Positions 33,325 through 43,448 of a stretch of DNA of 64,000 nucleotides are shown here, piece by piece. Origin of the DNA: Caldifarciminota bacterium (GTDB lineage Bacteria > Hydrothermota > Tepidihabitantia > Tepidihabitantales > CAIPLT01); NCBI GenBank assembly GCA_903865935.1, contig CAIPLT010000059.1:40001-104000 (forward strand), written 5' to 3'. The notes under the pieces are model-generated. The model was not told the origin of the DNA, made no database searches, and saw nothing but the letters and a program-made list of their open reading frames with translations. A program made the position numbers and the translations under genes. Within the stretch, counting starts at the first letter, position 1. The number at the start of each line of letters is the position of its first letter.

Positions 33325-33629
33325 GTACATACGACGAACTTACCAAAGAGCTTACAAGGCTCTATCCTCAGCATAAGGAGTTTTTGCAAGTTGTACGCAA
33401 ATTAGATCTTAAACTTCTTGACGAATATTGTAATCAGGGTTATAAGGACGAATGTAAACCAGCATATTGTGAGTATAGAATATTGAAATCTTGTCGATTT
33501 TGGTCCGAATATGAAAAAGTACAAGATCAATTAAACCAGAAAGGTATATTTATTGAATGTAGTTTTAAAAAACATCCTTCCGATGTCATTTCTTCAACAA
33601 ATAACACAGAACAACCTAAACAAAAATAG
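33321..33629 (+). CDS. small Cys-containing protein between kinase-like and HD genes
   Basis: A 102-residue protein starting with TTG and overlapping the kinase gene by four bases. Four cysteines in 'YCNQGYKDECKPAYCEYRIL' and 'LKSCRFW' could form a small metal site. Family not recognised. Its position between two nucleotide-related genes suggests it is an adaptor or regulator in their system. Confidence 0.65.
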   Translation: MSTYDELTKELTRLYPQHKEFLQVVRKLDLKLLDEYCNQGYKDECKPAYCEYRILKSCRFWSEYEKVQDQLNQKGIFIECSFKKHPSDVISSTNNTEQPKQK

Positions 33630-33635
33630 TATTTA

Positions 33636-35015
33636 ATGCCGGATAAACCAATAAAAATTAGCGACAATCTATTAATTCGTCATCTCAAAACAAGAGTTCA
33701 CGATACTAATTTTATGCGTAGATCTGTGCAATTAAGAAACACACTTACACATTTACATAAAGATATCCCTTTACTAAAACAAACAGAAGTCTGTTATGAA
33801 TTATGGGAAGTGCTTTTTAAAGAAGCTATGTTGTATCTTAGAAGGAGTGATAAAAGGGAATTTTTCTGTGCAGACGATACAATTGGAGAAGACACTTTAA
33901 TTGAATATTTTAAAGAATGGGTTCATTTTGAAGATTTATTATACGCATCCTATAAATTTTATAGAGATCATACAATACATACATTACGAATCTATCTATT
34001 AGGAGATTTCTGCTTGACCAAAACCTCATTCGGAGGATTTGATAATTTAGTATCTTCGGTTACTTCACCAGCAGGAGAGGAAGACGACATATTTAAAAGG
34101 ATTCCCAAAGGAATAAAAGAAGCAATGTGGTGCGTCATTGCATTATCTCATGACTTAGGAGAACCGATATCAAGAATAAATGAGATAAACGCTAAAATAC
34201 GTAGGATGGTTAAAAATTTTGGTGAGCTAGGTGTGCAAGATTTTACTTTTGGCTTCCCTCCGCTAAGCCGTGCAATACCGAGCAGGTTACTAGAGATAAT
34301 TTCTTCGAGAATTACTCGAAAACCCAGCGAGGACGGCTCTCAGTATTATGCCCATAAACAACCTAAGTTTGAGATAAAATTTGTAAAATCATTTGAAAGT
34401 TATAATCATGGTCTAATGAGCGCTTTGCTTTTATATAGAACTTTACTGTATTTCTTGGAGACCGATTTTGTTAACGAAACAACAGGAAGTGGGATGAAAG
34501 ATAAAGACGCAGAAAATTTTGTGATTAGGCGTGAAATGCTTAGAGCAGTCGCGTGTCACGATATAACAGAGCTATATCATGTAAGAACGAATCAGCTTGC
34601 TATGTTACTTATTTTGTTTGATGAGCTTCAGGAGTGGGACAGACCGGTTCCGAAAAATTTATTTACAAATATACAACGATCCGAAGTAATACTCAGAAAA
34701 TTCTCTGCAGAGAGGATTTTTTTTACTATTAAATTCGATGACGTCAAAGAAGCGGAAAATTATTTTAAATTTAAGGCACAAAGATTTATATCATTTTTGC
34801 ACTATGGCACTGCCCCCAACCAAGACCGTCGTATTCTGATAAGGTTTGACTTCGAGGTAATTAAATCAGATAGAAAAGGTATTTTTATTCATAGATCTCC
34901 TCGGAAAAAAGATTTTTTAGCGTACTTCGGGAAAAAAAGCATTATAAGGACTCCTAAATTTCAAAAAAAACTACGTAAGCTTCAAAGATCATTTCCGAAG
35001 CCAACAATCAAGTAG
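33636..35015 (+). CDS. HD-domain-like protein
   Basis: A 459-residue soluble protein. Several His/Asp blocks in the order expected of an HD hydrolase are visible: 'FYRDHTIHTLRIYLLG', 'ALSHDLGEPISRI', 'SYNHGLMSALLL' and 'AVACHDITELYH'. The C-terminal third ('ILIRFDFEVIKSD') is basic and unrecognised. HD enzymes hydrolyse phosphoesters of nucleotides, dNTPs or cyclic dinucleotides, all requiring metal. Start six bases after the Cys-containing gene, so the three are one unit. Base composition is AT-rich like its island. Confidence 0.72.
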   Translation: MPDKPIKISDNLLIRHLKTRVHDTNFMRRSVQLRNTLTHLHKDIPLLKQTEVCYELWEVLFKEAMLYLRRSDKREFFCADDTIGEDTLIEYFKEWVHFEDLLYASYKFYRDHTIHTLRIYLLGDFCLTKTSFGGFDNLVSSVTSPAGEEDDIFKRIPKGIKEAMWCVIALSHDLGEPISRINEINAKIRRMVKNFGELGVQDFTFGFPPLSRAIPSRLLEIISSRITRKPSEDGSQYYAHKQPKFEIKFVKSFESYNHGLMSALLLYRTLLYFLETDFVNETTGSGMKDKDAENFVIRREMLRAVACHDITELYHVRTNQLAMLLILFDELQEWDRPVPKNLFTNIQRSEVILRKFSAERIFFTIKFDDVKEAENYFKFKAQRFISFLHYGTAPNQDRRILIRFDFEVIKSDRKGIFIHRSPRKKDFLAYFGKKSIIRTPKFQKKLRKLQRSFPKPTIK

Positions 35016-35175
35016 AATTAGGTAAAACAGGATAGTTTTTTAGTTACATTATTGAGACATTATGTATGGTTCTTTAAAAGGCAGAACAACTCCCCAAAAG
35101 TATCGTAGTATCTTAATATAAAATAGTCCTGTCTTGCTGTTAAAGTGGCGGTTAACTATTGCTAAATATTATCCG

Positions 35176-35203
35176 TTGACTTCTTACTACTTCAATCTAT
35201 AAT
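35176..35203 (+). promoter_or_regulatory. leaderless-type promoter of selA
   Basis: TTGACT at 35176-35181, 16 bases, TATAAT at 35198-35203, and ATG at 35210 six bases later. The same geometry as selD, which suggests coordinated basal expression. Confidence 0.72.
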
Positions 35204-35209
35204 TCTTTT

Positions 35210-36673
35210 ATGAGCAAAGAGGTTAATACAGAAATATTAAAGAATATTCCAGCGGTTGATAAGATATTGAATTGGACAGAAATAAAGGAATTAGAAAATA
35301 AGATTGAACATAAGCACTTATTATCAATAATCCGCAATAAAACGGATGAGTTCAGGGGAAAGTTATTAAAAGGGGACAAGTTAGAGAATGAATATCTGAA
35401 ACAGATGATTTTGGATGAGATAAAATATCTGACCGAACCGTATTTTCGATATGCAGTAAATGGCCTGGGCATTGTTTTACATACTGGTTTGGGTAGAGCG
35501 CCATTCAGTAAAGGAATTGCTGATACTCTACGTGATGCGTCGAATGCCTATTCTCGCTTGCAAATTGACGATGAGGGCAAGCGTGATGACCGATATAAAA
35601 AGATTAGTAAATTACTGCAACTTTTAACCGGCTGCGAAGCAGGAATAATCGTTAATAATAATGCGGGCGCAACGCTTTTGATTTTATCCACACTTGCCAA
35701 GGGCAAGGAAGTGATTGTATCAAGAGGACAGTTGATTGAGATTGGCGGTTCGTTCCGTATTCCGGATATTATGGCGCAGTCAGGTTGCATTATGCGGGAA
35801 GTCGGCACAACCAACCGCACACATCTTAAAGATTATGAACAGGCGATTAGAGTTCTTCGCAGAAGCACAGCGAAAAAAAGAGGGAAAAAGAAATCGTCAA
35901 TGTCTCAAGAGCAAGAACCAATTGTAACCGGTGCAATTATTCGGGTTCATCAATCGAATTATCATATCTCGGGTTTTACTAAAGAAGTGAGTTTGTCAGA
36001 ACTTGTTCAGTTGGGCAAGAAGTATAAGATTCCAGTGATTGATGATTTAGGGAGCGGGGCTTTGATAGATTTATCTAAATACGGATTACCCAAAGAACCG
36101 ATGGTGCAGGAAAGTCTTATAACCGGTGCAGATGTTGTATGTTTCAGCGGCGATAAACTGATTGGCGGACCGCAATGCGGAGTTATTGTCGGTAAAAAAG
36201 ATTTGGTGGAAAAGATTAAGAAAAATCCGTTAACCCGAGCATTGCGGTGCGATAAGCTGACCAATGCAGCATTGGAAGCAACCTTGCAGATGTTTTTACT
36301 TAAAGAAGAGGATTTAATCAAAGAGCACAGGGTAATGAGCATGCTGTTAAAACCGCCCAAGGAAATTAAAACGCAGGCAGCGGGCATGGCAGGAAAATTA
36401 AACAAAGAGTTTGGTTCAATATTAGACGTTAAAGTAAAACCTGCTAAAAGTGAAATCGGAGGCGGGTCATTAAGCACAGAAGAACTTGAAACTTTTGTGG
36501 TGGCAATAAAGCCAAAGAATATGTCAGCGCAGGCATTAGCGAAAAAGCTAAGGCAGTATAAAATACCAATCTTTGGCAGAGTTGCGGAAAACTCATTGTT
36601 GTTAGACTTTAGGACAATTTTAAAAGGGGAAGAAAAAATAATAGTAGAGGCATTTAAGAGCATTCTAAAATAA
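35210..36673 (+). CDS. selA: L-seryl-tRNA(Sec) selenium transferase
   Basis: A 487-residue PLP-dependent SelA, converting Ser-tRNA(Sec) to Sec-tRNA(Sec) with selenophosphate. Typical blocks are 'VNGLGIVLHTGLGRAPF', 'GCEAGIIVNNNAGATLLIL', 'MREVGTTNRTHLKDYEQAI', 'VIDDLGSGALIDLSKYG' and the Schiff-base Lys in 'CFSGDKLIGGPQCGVIVG'. Between the tRNA-contact region and 'IRVHQSNYHISGFTKEV' there is an extra Lys/Arg/Ser-rich stretch of about 20 residues, lacking in common SelA proteins. selB starts nine bases after the stop. Confidence 0.96.
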   Translation: MSKEVNTEILKNIPAVDKILNWTEIKELENKIEHKHLLSIIRNKTDEFRGKLLKGDKLENEYLKQMILDEIKYLTEPYFRYAVNGLGIVLHTGLGRAPFSKGIADTLRDASNAYSRLQIDDEGKRDDRYKKISKLLQLLTGCEAGIIVNNNAGATLLILSTLAKGKEVIVSRGQLIEIGGSFRIPDIMAQSGCIMREVGTTNRTHLKDYEQAIRVLRRSTAKKRGKKKSSMSQEQEPIVTGAIIRVHQSNYHISGFTKEVSLSELVQLGKKYKIPVIDDLGSGALIDLSKYGLPKEPMVQESLITGADVVCFSGDKLIGGPQCGVIVGKKDLVEKIKKNPLTRALRCDKLTNAALEATLQMFLLKEEDLIKEHRVMSMLLKPPKEIKTQAAGMAGKLNKEFGSILDVKVKPAKSEIGGGSLSTEELETFVVAIKPKNMSAQALAKKLRQYKIPIFGRVAENSLLLDFRTILKGEEKIIVEAFKSILK

Positions 36674-36682
36674 GTAAAATTC

Positions 36683-38605
36683 ATGGCTGATATCGAGAGA
36701 CGTCATATCGTAATTGGCACGGCCGGTCATATAGACCATGGCAAAAGTGCTTTGGTTAAGGCGCTGACTGGTATTGACCCGGACCGATTAAAAGAAGAAA
36801 AGGAACGGGGCATGACCACTGACCTCGGCTTTGTTTTTTATGGTTATAATGCGACAATTATTGATGTGCCCGGACACGAAAAGTTTGTTCGGCATATGGT
36901 GGCGGGCGCCTCAACCATTGATTTTGTGATGTTTGTGATTGCGGCGGATGATGGGATAATGCCCCAGACCTATGAACATCTGGAAATTCTCAAGTTACTC
37001 GCGATTAAAAAAGGCGCGGTGGTTATCACTAAAAAGGATTTAGTCAAGGAAGATAGGTTGCAGATTGTAATTAATGATGTAAAGAGTTTGATGAAGGGCT
37101 CGTTTCTGGAGAATGCGCCAATCATCGCGGTTTCCAATACTACACTAGAAGGGATTGATGAGCTAAAAAAAATACTGGACAAGCTAATTCAGGAGACTGA
37201 AGCTAAAATCGACCGCGGAATATTTCGGATGGGGATTGACCGATGCTTTGTGATAAAAGGTTTTGGAACAGTCGTTGCCGGCACGGTTCTTTCAGGAAAA
37301 ACCAAAGTCGGTGACACGCTTGAATTATTGCCCGAGAAAAAGAGTGTTAAAATAAGAGGGATTGAAGTGCACGGCAAGCAAGTGAATGAGGTTGGCACTG
37401 GTTTTCGCTCAGCCATTAATCTGGTCGGCGCAGAAAAAGAAGAAATCGAGCGGGGAGACGTACTTGCCCAGCCGGGCTTTTTCGAGCCATCGGAATTTCT
37501 GAATGCATCTTTGTATCTTTTGAGTAATGCGGGTAAACCGCTGAAAACTTTTGAGCGATTAAGAATTCATATCGGAACCAAAGAAATTTTAGGCAGGGTT
37601 GTATTTCTTGATAAGAAAATATTGCAGCCGGGTGAAAAGACGATGGTGCAATTCAGATTGGAATCTCCAGCAGTCTGTGCAATCAATGATTTATATGTAA
37701 TCCGCACCTATTCACCGCAGGTGACGATTGGTGGCGGGACGATTATTGAATCAAAGGCAACCAAGGTTAAGGGTTTTGACGAAGATTTGATTGCGCATCT
37801 TGAGCGAAGCGAGAAGGGCGACCCGATTGTTTTGATTGAGGAAAATCTATTGTCCAATTTTGAATTGCCAAGAAAAATCTCGGAGATTGCAACGGACATT
37901 AACCTGCCAATAAACGAAGTGAAGGAGTTGGCAAAAGCGTTGATTGAGCAGGGTAAAATTATTTGTTTAGATGAGAAACGGGACTTGTATTATTCACAAA
38001 AAAATCTCGAGGAATTGAAAGAAAAGATTATTGCACAATTAAAAGGTTATCATAAAAATAATCCTACCAGTATTGGGATATTACCTCTGGAACTATTAAA
38101 AAGAATCAGTGCCGGATTAGACAAATTTCTTTTAGATAATACTTTAGAAAAGATGGTGAAAGATAATATTGTACAGATATCAGTGGATAAAAAGACAAAA
38201 CTATCAGAGTTTAAAATAACACTCGGCAAAGAAATCGATGAGCTGATAGCAAGGATTGAAAAGATATATCTTGAAACCGGTTATAAACCGATTGAGTACA
38301 ATGAGCTGAAATTGATGATTCCTGCCAAAGAAATTTTAATCAAAAAGGCACATCAGTATATGCTGGATAATGGGATACTTATTAATATCGGTGAAGGTAT
38401 GGTCCTACATCAAAAATATGTGAAAGATGCCGAGCAGAAACTCGTAGAATTTTTAAAGAAGAACAAAGAGATAAAAGTTTCGCAATTCAGAGATTTACTC
38501 AATGCGAGCCGCAAGGCGGCGTTGCCATTATTAATATATTTTGATGGTCGGGGAATAACAGTAAGACGCGAAGACACAAGGGTGCTGTCATCCAAATACA
38601 AGTAA
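36683..38605 (+). CDS. selB: selenocysteine-specific elongation factor
   Basis: A 640-residue SelB. G1 is '[17 protein letters not shown]', G3 'DVPGHEKFV' and G4 'TKKDLVKE' in a TrmE-type Thr/Asn variant. Two beta-barrel domains and a C-terminal array of winged helices (about 380-640) follow. SelB delivers Sec-tRNA to in-frame UGA codons whose SECIS hairpin it binds with the winged helices. It forms an operon with selA, and the cognate tRNA-Sec lies 3.4 kb downstream. Confidence 0.96.
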   Translation: MADIERRHIVIGTAGHIDHGKSALVKALTGIDPDRLKEEKERGMTTDLGFVFYGYNATIIDVPGHEKFVRHMVAGASTIDFVMFVIAADDGIMPQTYEHLEILKLLAIKKGAVVITKKDLVKEDRLQIVINDVKSLMKGSFLENAPIIAVSNTTLEGIDELKKILDKLIQETEAKIDRGIFRMGIDRCFVIKGFGTVVAGTVLSGKTKVGDTLELLPEKKSVKIRGIEVHGKQVNEVGTGFRSAINLVGAEKEEIERGDVLAQPGFFEPSEFLNASLYLLSNAGKPLKTFERLRIHIGTKEILGRVVFLDKKILQPGEKTMVQFRLESPAVCAINDLYVIRTYSPQVTIGGGTIIESKATKVKGFDEDLIAHLERSEKGDPIVLIEENLLSNFELPRKISEIATDINLPINEVKELAKALIEQGKIICLDEKRDLYYSQKNLEELKEKIIAQLKGYHKNNPTSIGILPLELLKRISAGLDKFLLDNTLEKMVKDNIVQISVDKKTKLSEFKITLGKEIDELIARIEKIYLETGYKPIEYNELKLMIPAKEILIKKAHQYMLDNGILINIGEGMVLHQKYVKDAEQKLVEFLKKNKEIKVSQFRDLLNASRKAALPLLIYFDGRGITVRREDTRVLSSKYK

Positions 38606-38620
38606 AATCAAATATATTTG

Positions 38621-38675
38621 TGTCATCCTGAACTTGTTTCAGGGTCTGAGATGCTGAAATAAATTCAGCATGACA
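38621..38675. repeat. 55-base palindromic dispersed repeat
   Basis: TGTCATCCTGAA at 38621-38632 and TTCAGCATGACA at 38664-38675 form near-perfect terminal inverted repeats, with CTTGTTTCAGGGTCTGAGATGC between. A truncated relative lies at 28019-28044. It sits after selB and may act as a transcript end or a non-autonomous element. Confidence 0.7.
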
Positions 38676-38719
38676 TACGATAATAGTTTATATATTTTTA
38701 ATATTTGATATAAGGTTTG

Positions 38720-39703
38720 TTATGTTATTGCCTGGGATTCGCCAATTGACGAGCCGTGTGTTTCGAGCCACTCAAGAATCTTAGAAATCCTTCCCTGAGC
38801 AAGCGCGATGCAAGTATCAGCTCCACCATAATAGACATTGATTTCATCTCCATCATCACCGATGGTGTATCCGCACGAGAAGACCACATCACCAACGTCG
38901 CCCATACGTTCGTAGGATTCCTGGGGGGCAAGAATCCACTCGTCGCCACGCTTTATGCAGCAACCGGGATTCTCAAGGTCGAGCAAAGCAGCACCGATTC
39001 GGTAAAGGCAACCCGCGCCAGTTTGCCGGTTTGCATGGTAGAGCATTAGCCATCCGCGAGGAGTCTGAATCAAAGGTGACCCAAGACCAATCCGATTTGC
39101 ATCCCACCACGCACCATGACGCGGTGTCATAATTAGCTTATTTTTACCCCAATGGTTTAAGTCTGGTGATTCGGCAAGCCAGATGCTTCCGCCCAATCCG
39201 TTCTGGGGACGATGAATCATCAGCCACTTGCCGTTAAAACGAAAAGGCAGAAGTGATGCGTCTTTGTTATCAGGGGGCATCATAACTCCCAGTCGTTCGA
39301 ATCTGGTGAAATCTTCGGTCATTGCCAAAGCGACTGCTGGTCCTGCCCGCGAAAAAGCGGTGTAGGTAATTGCATACTTACGGAGTTCCTCTAACCAAAC
39401 AATCCGCGCGTCTTCGACACCCCAAATTTCGTCTGGATGATTTTTTGGGTCAGGAGGGAACGTTGGTTCTGAGTCAATCTTCCAATTATCAATACCGTTT
39501 TTTGACCGAGCTGCCCAAAGACTTGAGATGCCGCGCCGGTCTTCAACTCGGCAGAGTAGTAATGTTGTCCCGTCTCGTAATCGAACCGCGCCCGGATTGA
39601 ATATTGCATTAACTGGTTGATGCCAGTTGTCAGCAGTCAGAATCGGATTACTCGGATGACGCTCTAGAAGCACGTACTTATTATCGCGTGATACTGTTTT
39701 CAT
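38720..39703 (-). CDS. GH130-family glycoside phosphorylase
   Basis: A 327-residue five-bladed propeller of the GH130 family. The conserved 'IWGVEDARIVWL' (family GxEDPR-type signature) and 'NPGAVRLRDGTTLLLCRVE' are visible, along with 'GAWWDANRIGLGSPLIQT' in later blades. Members phosphorolyse beta-mannosides such as Man-beta-1,4-GlcNAc or mannobiose. The exact substrate cannot be read. It shares one base with the upstream glycosyltransferase gene, so the two are coupled. GC and Arg content are higher than in most neighbours, which suggests transfer. Confidence 0.86.
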   Translation of the reverse strand: MKTVSRDNKYVLLERHPSNPILTADNWHQPVNAIFNPGAVRLRDGTTLLLCRVEDRRGISSLWAARSKNGIDNWKIDSEPTFPPDPKNHPDEIWGVEDARIVWLEELRKYAITYTAFSRAGPAVALAMTEDFTRFERLGVMMPPDNKDASLLPFRFNGKWLMIHRPQNGLGGSIWLAESPDLNHWGKNKLIMTPRHGAWWDANRIGLGSPLIQTPRGWLMLYHANRQTGAGCLYRIGAALLDLENPGCCIKRGDEWILAPQESYERMGDVGDVVFSCGYTIGDDGDEINVYYGGADTCIALAQGRISKILEWLETHGSSIGESQAIT

Positions 39704-41961
39704 TATTTTAAATTTTCTTCCCTGGATTTCATTGCTAATAAAGCAAGCAGGAATGAAATGGTCGACTCAGCACCCTGGTTGAGATTCACACCATCGGGTG
39801 AAAGACCGTCAAAACAGCCACCAGTAGTGTAATCGTATAAAGGCAAGCCAAGGTCGTTACGCCCTAAAAACCAATCAAATGCCCGTTGCGCTTCCTTGTG
39901 CCATTGTTCATTTCCAGTTATTGCATGAGCAGCCAGGCACGCGCCGACCATTGAATGTGCTTCTACTGGTTGCTGGTCATACCGACTACGATGACCATCA
40001 CGTTGCCAGCCACCGGTTCCGATTGAAACGAAATGTCCTTCTGGTGCGGTCTGGATTTTGACTAACCATTCCAGGGTTTTAAGACTGATGTCCTTCATTT
40101 CCTGTTGACCAATGTCATTACCAGTAAGTAGTAAGCTCTGGCAGAGCACAGCATTGTCATAGCTCATATAGGTTTCAAACCATGGCCAGGCTTCACTAGC
40201 GGTGGTTCGATATAGCTCAAGTAACTTATTGCTCAAAACATCGCGCAGTCTTCGGGCAACGCTATCACCCGGAAAACGTTTGAGAAACTCGTGAATGCCA
40301 ATTAAGGTAAAAGCCCATGCCCGCGGACTGGTAAAATTCTCAACGGCTGGTAATCCGGCATGAAAGAGGTCAAGCGCTACTGCAACTTGTCCATCATCCG
40401 GAGCCACACCAACCGCAATACCTAAACTCCAGAGCGAGCGAGCATGGCTGTCTTCAGACCCGACGTCTTCCAGCCATCGACGGTCATAAGCCATGAAATT
40501 TCTGAATCTTCCGCGCTCGCGGTCAAAGGCATGGTCGAGAAATGATAAATAGCAAAAGGCAAGCCGCAACAATTGGAGGTCTTTGGGATTGGCTTCCAGA
40601 CCACGCATTGTCACAATCAACGCGCGTGCGTTATCGTCGGTCGTATAACCCCGGGATCGGTCAGGAACCGAGTAGCGGGTATGTTGCAGAATACCGGTTT
40701 CGTCAGAGAGATTAATGAGATGGCTGAAATTTGTTTCGGGTAAGGTGGTGACAAATGGTTCGGTCCGGTGCGGTCGGTTAAATCGTCCAGACAGACGACG
40801 TTCCTCATAAGCCCGGGAAAAGGATTCCAGATAACGCTGGGAAACCTCAGGCCATATCATCTGCCGACCAAAGGCATAAGCATTTTTACGGATTGTGTGA
40901 CGCTTCGTCGGGTTTTCTAATAAATCGATAATCGCTTCGGCTAAAGCGCGTCCGTCTCGGAACGCAACCAAAGTGCCACGATTATCAGAAAGCAATTCTT
41001 CAGCATACCAATAAGGTGTCGATACAACCGCTTTACCGGTGCCGAACGCATAAGCCAGGGTTCCGGATACAATCTGGGCTTCAGCCAGATATGGCGTTAC
41101 ATAGATGTCGGTAGCACCAAGGTATTCGCAGAGTTCGGATATGTCAACAAATCGGTCGTGAAAAATAATATGGTCTTCGACACCGCGCACATGGGCGTGA
41201 CGCTTTAAACCCAGCCGGTAGACTTCACCGTTCTCGCGCCTTATCGCCGGATGAGTTACACCGAGCACGATGTAAACAACGTTGGGAAACCGCCGTACGA
41301 CTTCCGGCAGAGCATCAATCATATATTCAATTCCCTTATTAGGTGACAAGAGACCAAATGTCAGGATTAGGTCACGACCTTCGACATGGAACTTATCCTT
41401 ATAAAAATTTGGGTCAACGAATGACATGTCTGGTATGCCGTGATGAATCAAATCAATTTTTCTTTCCGGAACATGATATATTTCGCGCAGGAACTCAATT
41501 GACCGTTCGCTCATCACTACCAGACGATCGCTCAACCGGCAGAGTTCATTCATAACCTTGCGTTGGTTTTCATCCGGTGCGTGGAGCACAGTGTGTAAAG
41601 TCGTGACAATCGGCATCTGGAGCTGGCGTAATGTGGTTAAAAGATAACCACCCGCAACTCCGCCATAAATTCCGAATTCATGCTGTACACAGAGTAAGTC
41701 AGCTTGTCCCATGTTTAAGAATTCTGCTAGACGGCGGTAATCCGCAAGTTCGTTCTGAGCAAGTTCGAATCGTACACGGTTGGGATAGGAATAGCCTTCA
41801 GGGATATCATTCATGACTGCGGCTAAACAGGTGAGTTCTGGTGCGGCAGTCGCAATCGACTCACAAAGATCGCCAGTAAACGTTGCTAGTCCGCACTGCC
41901 TTGGCAGATAATTGCCCAGAAATGCTACTTTGGTAAACGGATATATTTGTTTGTGTGTCAC
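39703..41961 (-). CDS. GT4 glycosyltransferase fused to an alpha/alpha-toroid domain
   Basis: A 752-residue fusion. Residues about 1-390 are a GT4 GT-B enzyme ('FLGNYLPRQCGLATFTGDL', 'LTFGLLSPNKGIEYMIDAL', 'VTPYLAEAQIVSGTLAYAFG'). Residues about 400-750 form a helical toroid ('YTTDDNARALIVTMRGL', 'ARSLWSLGIAVG', 'VEAHSMVGACLAAHAIT') like N-acylglucosamine epimerase or unsaturated-glycan hydrolases. With the GH130 gene it suggests synthesis and turnover of a mannoside. High GC and Arg use set both genes apart. Confidence 0.85.
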   Translation of the reverse strand: MTHKQIYPFTKVAFLGNYLPRQCGLATFTGDLCESIATAAPELTCLAAVMNDIPEGYSYPNRVRFELAQNELADYRRLAEFLNMGQADLLCVQHEFGIYGGVAGGYLLTTLRQLQMPIVTTLHTVLHAPDENQRKVMNELCRLSDRLVVMSERSIEFLREIYHVPERKIDLIHHGIPDMSFVDPNFYKDKFHVEGRDLILTFGLLSPNKGIEYMIDALPEVVRRFPNVVYIVLGVTHPAIRRENGEVYRLGLKRHAHVRGVEDHIIFHDRFVDISELCEYLGATDIYVTPYLAEAQIVSGTLAYAFGTGKAVVSTPYWYAEELLSDNRGTLVAFRDGRALAEAIIDLLENPTKRHTIRKNAYAFGRQMIWPEVSQRYLESFSRAYEERRLSGRFNRPHRTEPFVTTLPETNFSHLINLSDETGILQHTRYSVPDRSRGYTTDDNARALIVTMRGLEANPKDLQLLRLAFCYLSFLDHAFDRERGRFRNFMAYDRRWLEDVGSEDSHARSLWSLGIAVGVAPDDGQVAVALDLFHAGLPAVENFTSPRAWAFTLIGIHEFLKRFPGDSVARRLRDVLSNKLLELYRTTASEAWPWFETYMSYDNAVLCQSLLLTGNDIGQQEMKDISLKTLEWLVKIQTAPEGHFVSIGTGGWQRDGHRSRYDQQPVEAHSMVGACLAAHAITGNEQWHKEAQRAFDWFLGRNDLGLPLYDYTTGGCFDGLSPDGVNLNQGAESTISFLLALLAMKSREENLK

Positions 41962-42048
41962 GGTAAATATACTATCTTATCGATTTTGTCATTTGTCAAG
42001 AAGAAATTTTTATTCGCCACCAATTTTTAATATTTGATATTGACTATA

Positions 42049-42142
42049 TGGCGGAGGCGTGTAGGAATCGAACCTACCGTTCCCCTTTCGAGGAACACAT
42101 GGATTTGAAGTCCAGCAGGCACACCAGCACCAATCCGCCTCC
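42049..42142 (-). tRNA. selC: tRNA-Sec (anticodon UCA)
   Basis: 94 bases on the minus strand. The acceptor stem starts GGAGGCGG and ends CGCCTCC, followed by G73 and an encoded CCA (42051-42049). The anticodon TCA is at 42108-42106 in ACTTCAAAT. A long variable arm (GTTCC...GGAAC) and the T-loop GGTTCGATTCC are present. These are hallmarks of selenocysteine tRNA. It is the only tRNA found in the window and lies beside secreted selenoprotein genes on the opposite strand. Confidence 0.95.
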
Positions 42143-42224
42143 ATTTGGTTTACGCTGATGGCGTATAGCAAATGGTAATAGAAAACAAATAAATGTCAAG
42201 TCGACTAGTATCCTTGACAGATAT

Positions 42225-42253
42225 TTGACAATTGTCTACAAAAAAAGTATAAT
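42225..42253 (+). promoter_or_regulatory. promoter of the first secreted selenoprotein gene
   Basis: TTGACA at 42225-42230, 17 bases, TATAAT at 42248-42253. The ATG at 42286 lies 32 bases on, so this transcript has a leader of about 26 bases with GGGGAAG before the start. Confidence 0.72.
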
Positions 42254-42285
42254 TTAGTAATGAAAATTATTAATGGGGAAGCGTA

Positions 42286-43338
42286 ATGAGAAAGACGCTG
42301 GTTGTTAGTTGTCTTATTTTATGTGTTGGATTGTTTGTTTCAAGCTATGCCGCACAACGCGTGGTCGTCGCCGAAGAAGTATATTCAGAAACTTGAGGAA
42401 GCTGCGCTGCGGCTAGTAGTGTACTGGCGAACACAGTTTATAGTAATCCCGGAAGAGTTATCGGAATTGAGCTGCATGTTATCAGTAATAGCTATGGGAT
42501 GTATTTGTACGAGGCGTATCAAAGATGGCATGCTTATCCTGGACCAGCAAATGGAACTTACACGCATCCCTGGTTATGGTATGACGGAAATCCGCACGGC
42601 GGTTCCAGTTATTCAACCTGGCCAACAAAAATTACAACACGGATGAATGTACCAACTCCGGTCAGAATACGAATGTGGGGCAATTATGATGCTACTCATC
42701 GAAATGGTATCGTTTATGCCAGATTTTATAATGATTCAAGCACAGCGATTACTGCTAACGCACTTTTTGTGATAACCCAAGATAGTATTTATCTGCCCAC
42801 GCCAAATGGTGATGTATGGCATAATCATGTTGCGAGAAAATATATCCCGTTCGTGGTTGGCGAGCAGCTTATGATTCCGGCGGGCGACTCAGTAACATAT
42901 AGCCAACCCTACTCGATTGATACGCTCTGGAATGTTAATCAGTGCGAAATTGTGACAATGTTACAGGATACAATACTGATGCAGGATTCGACCAAACAGA
43001 TTTTACAAGGCGGCAGTATTAAGGTCGTATCGCTCGGAATCGACGAAGGCAAAAATAATTTACCAATATATTCAGTCAAGGTAAAACCTTATCCTAATCC
43101 AGGAATTAATGGAACACGATTTGCATTTTCCTTGCCGATCGGGACAGCGTATCAAATAAATGTCTTTGATGTATCGGGAAGAAACGCAAAAGTGTTAAAA
43201 GGTATTGCGTCTAGTTCAAACGAGCAGGTTCTGTGGAATTTCCGAGACGAGCGGGATAACCGAGTTAATTCGGGCGTTTATATATATCAATTTCAGAGCA
43301 GTGTTACTAATGCTTTTGGCAAACTAATAATTAAATAA
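42286..43338 (+). CDS. secreted UxxC selenoprotein with T9SS-like sorting domain (1)
   Basis: 350 residues when TGA at 42394-42396 is read as selenocysteine (residue 37). A signal peptide (about 1-22, ending 'VSSYA') is followed by 'EEVYSET-U-GSCAAAS', a thioredoxin-type UxxC redox pair with the Sec in the first position. The following region has 'EAYQRWHAYPGP' and 'PWLWYDGN'. The last 80 residues carry a T9SS type A-like domain ('VKPYPNPGINGTRFAF', 'GVYIYQFQSS'). A GC-rich hairpin immediately follows the TGA. The paralogue at 43449 has the same order with UPSC, supporting the reading. A function in extracellular disulfide or peroxide chemistry is plausible. Confidence 0.82.
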
Positions 43339-43448
43339 TCGCATACTTTTAAAGTGCATGGATTTGTCTATTTATTTACTATAATTCACTTGACAAATAT
43401 ATAGGGCATTATATAATTTTATAACAATGTGTTTTATAGGGAGGCACA

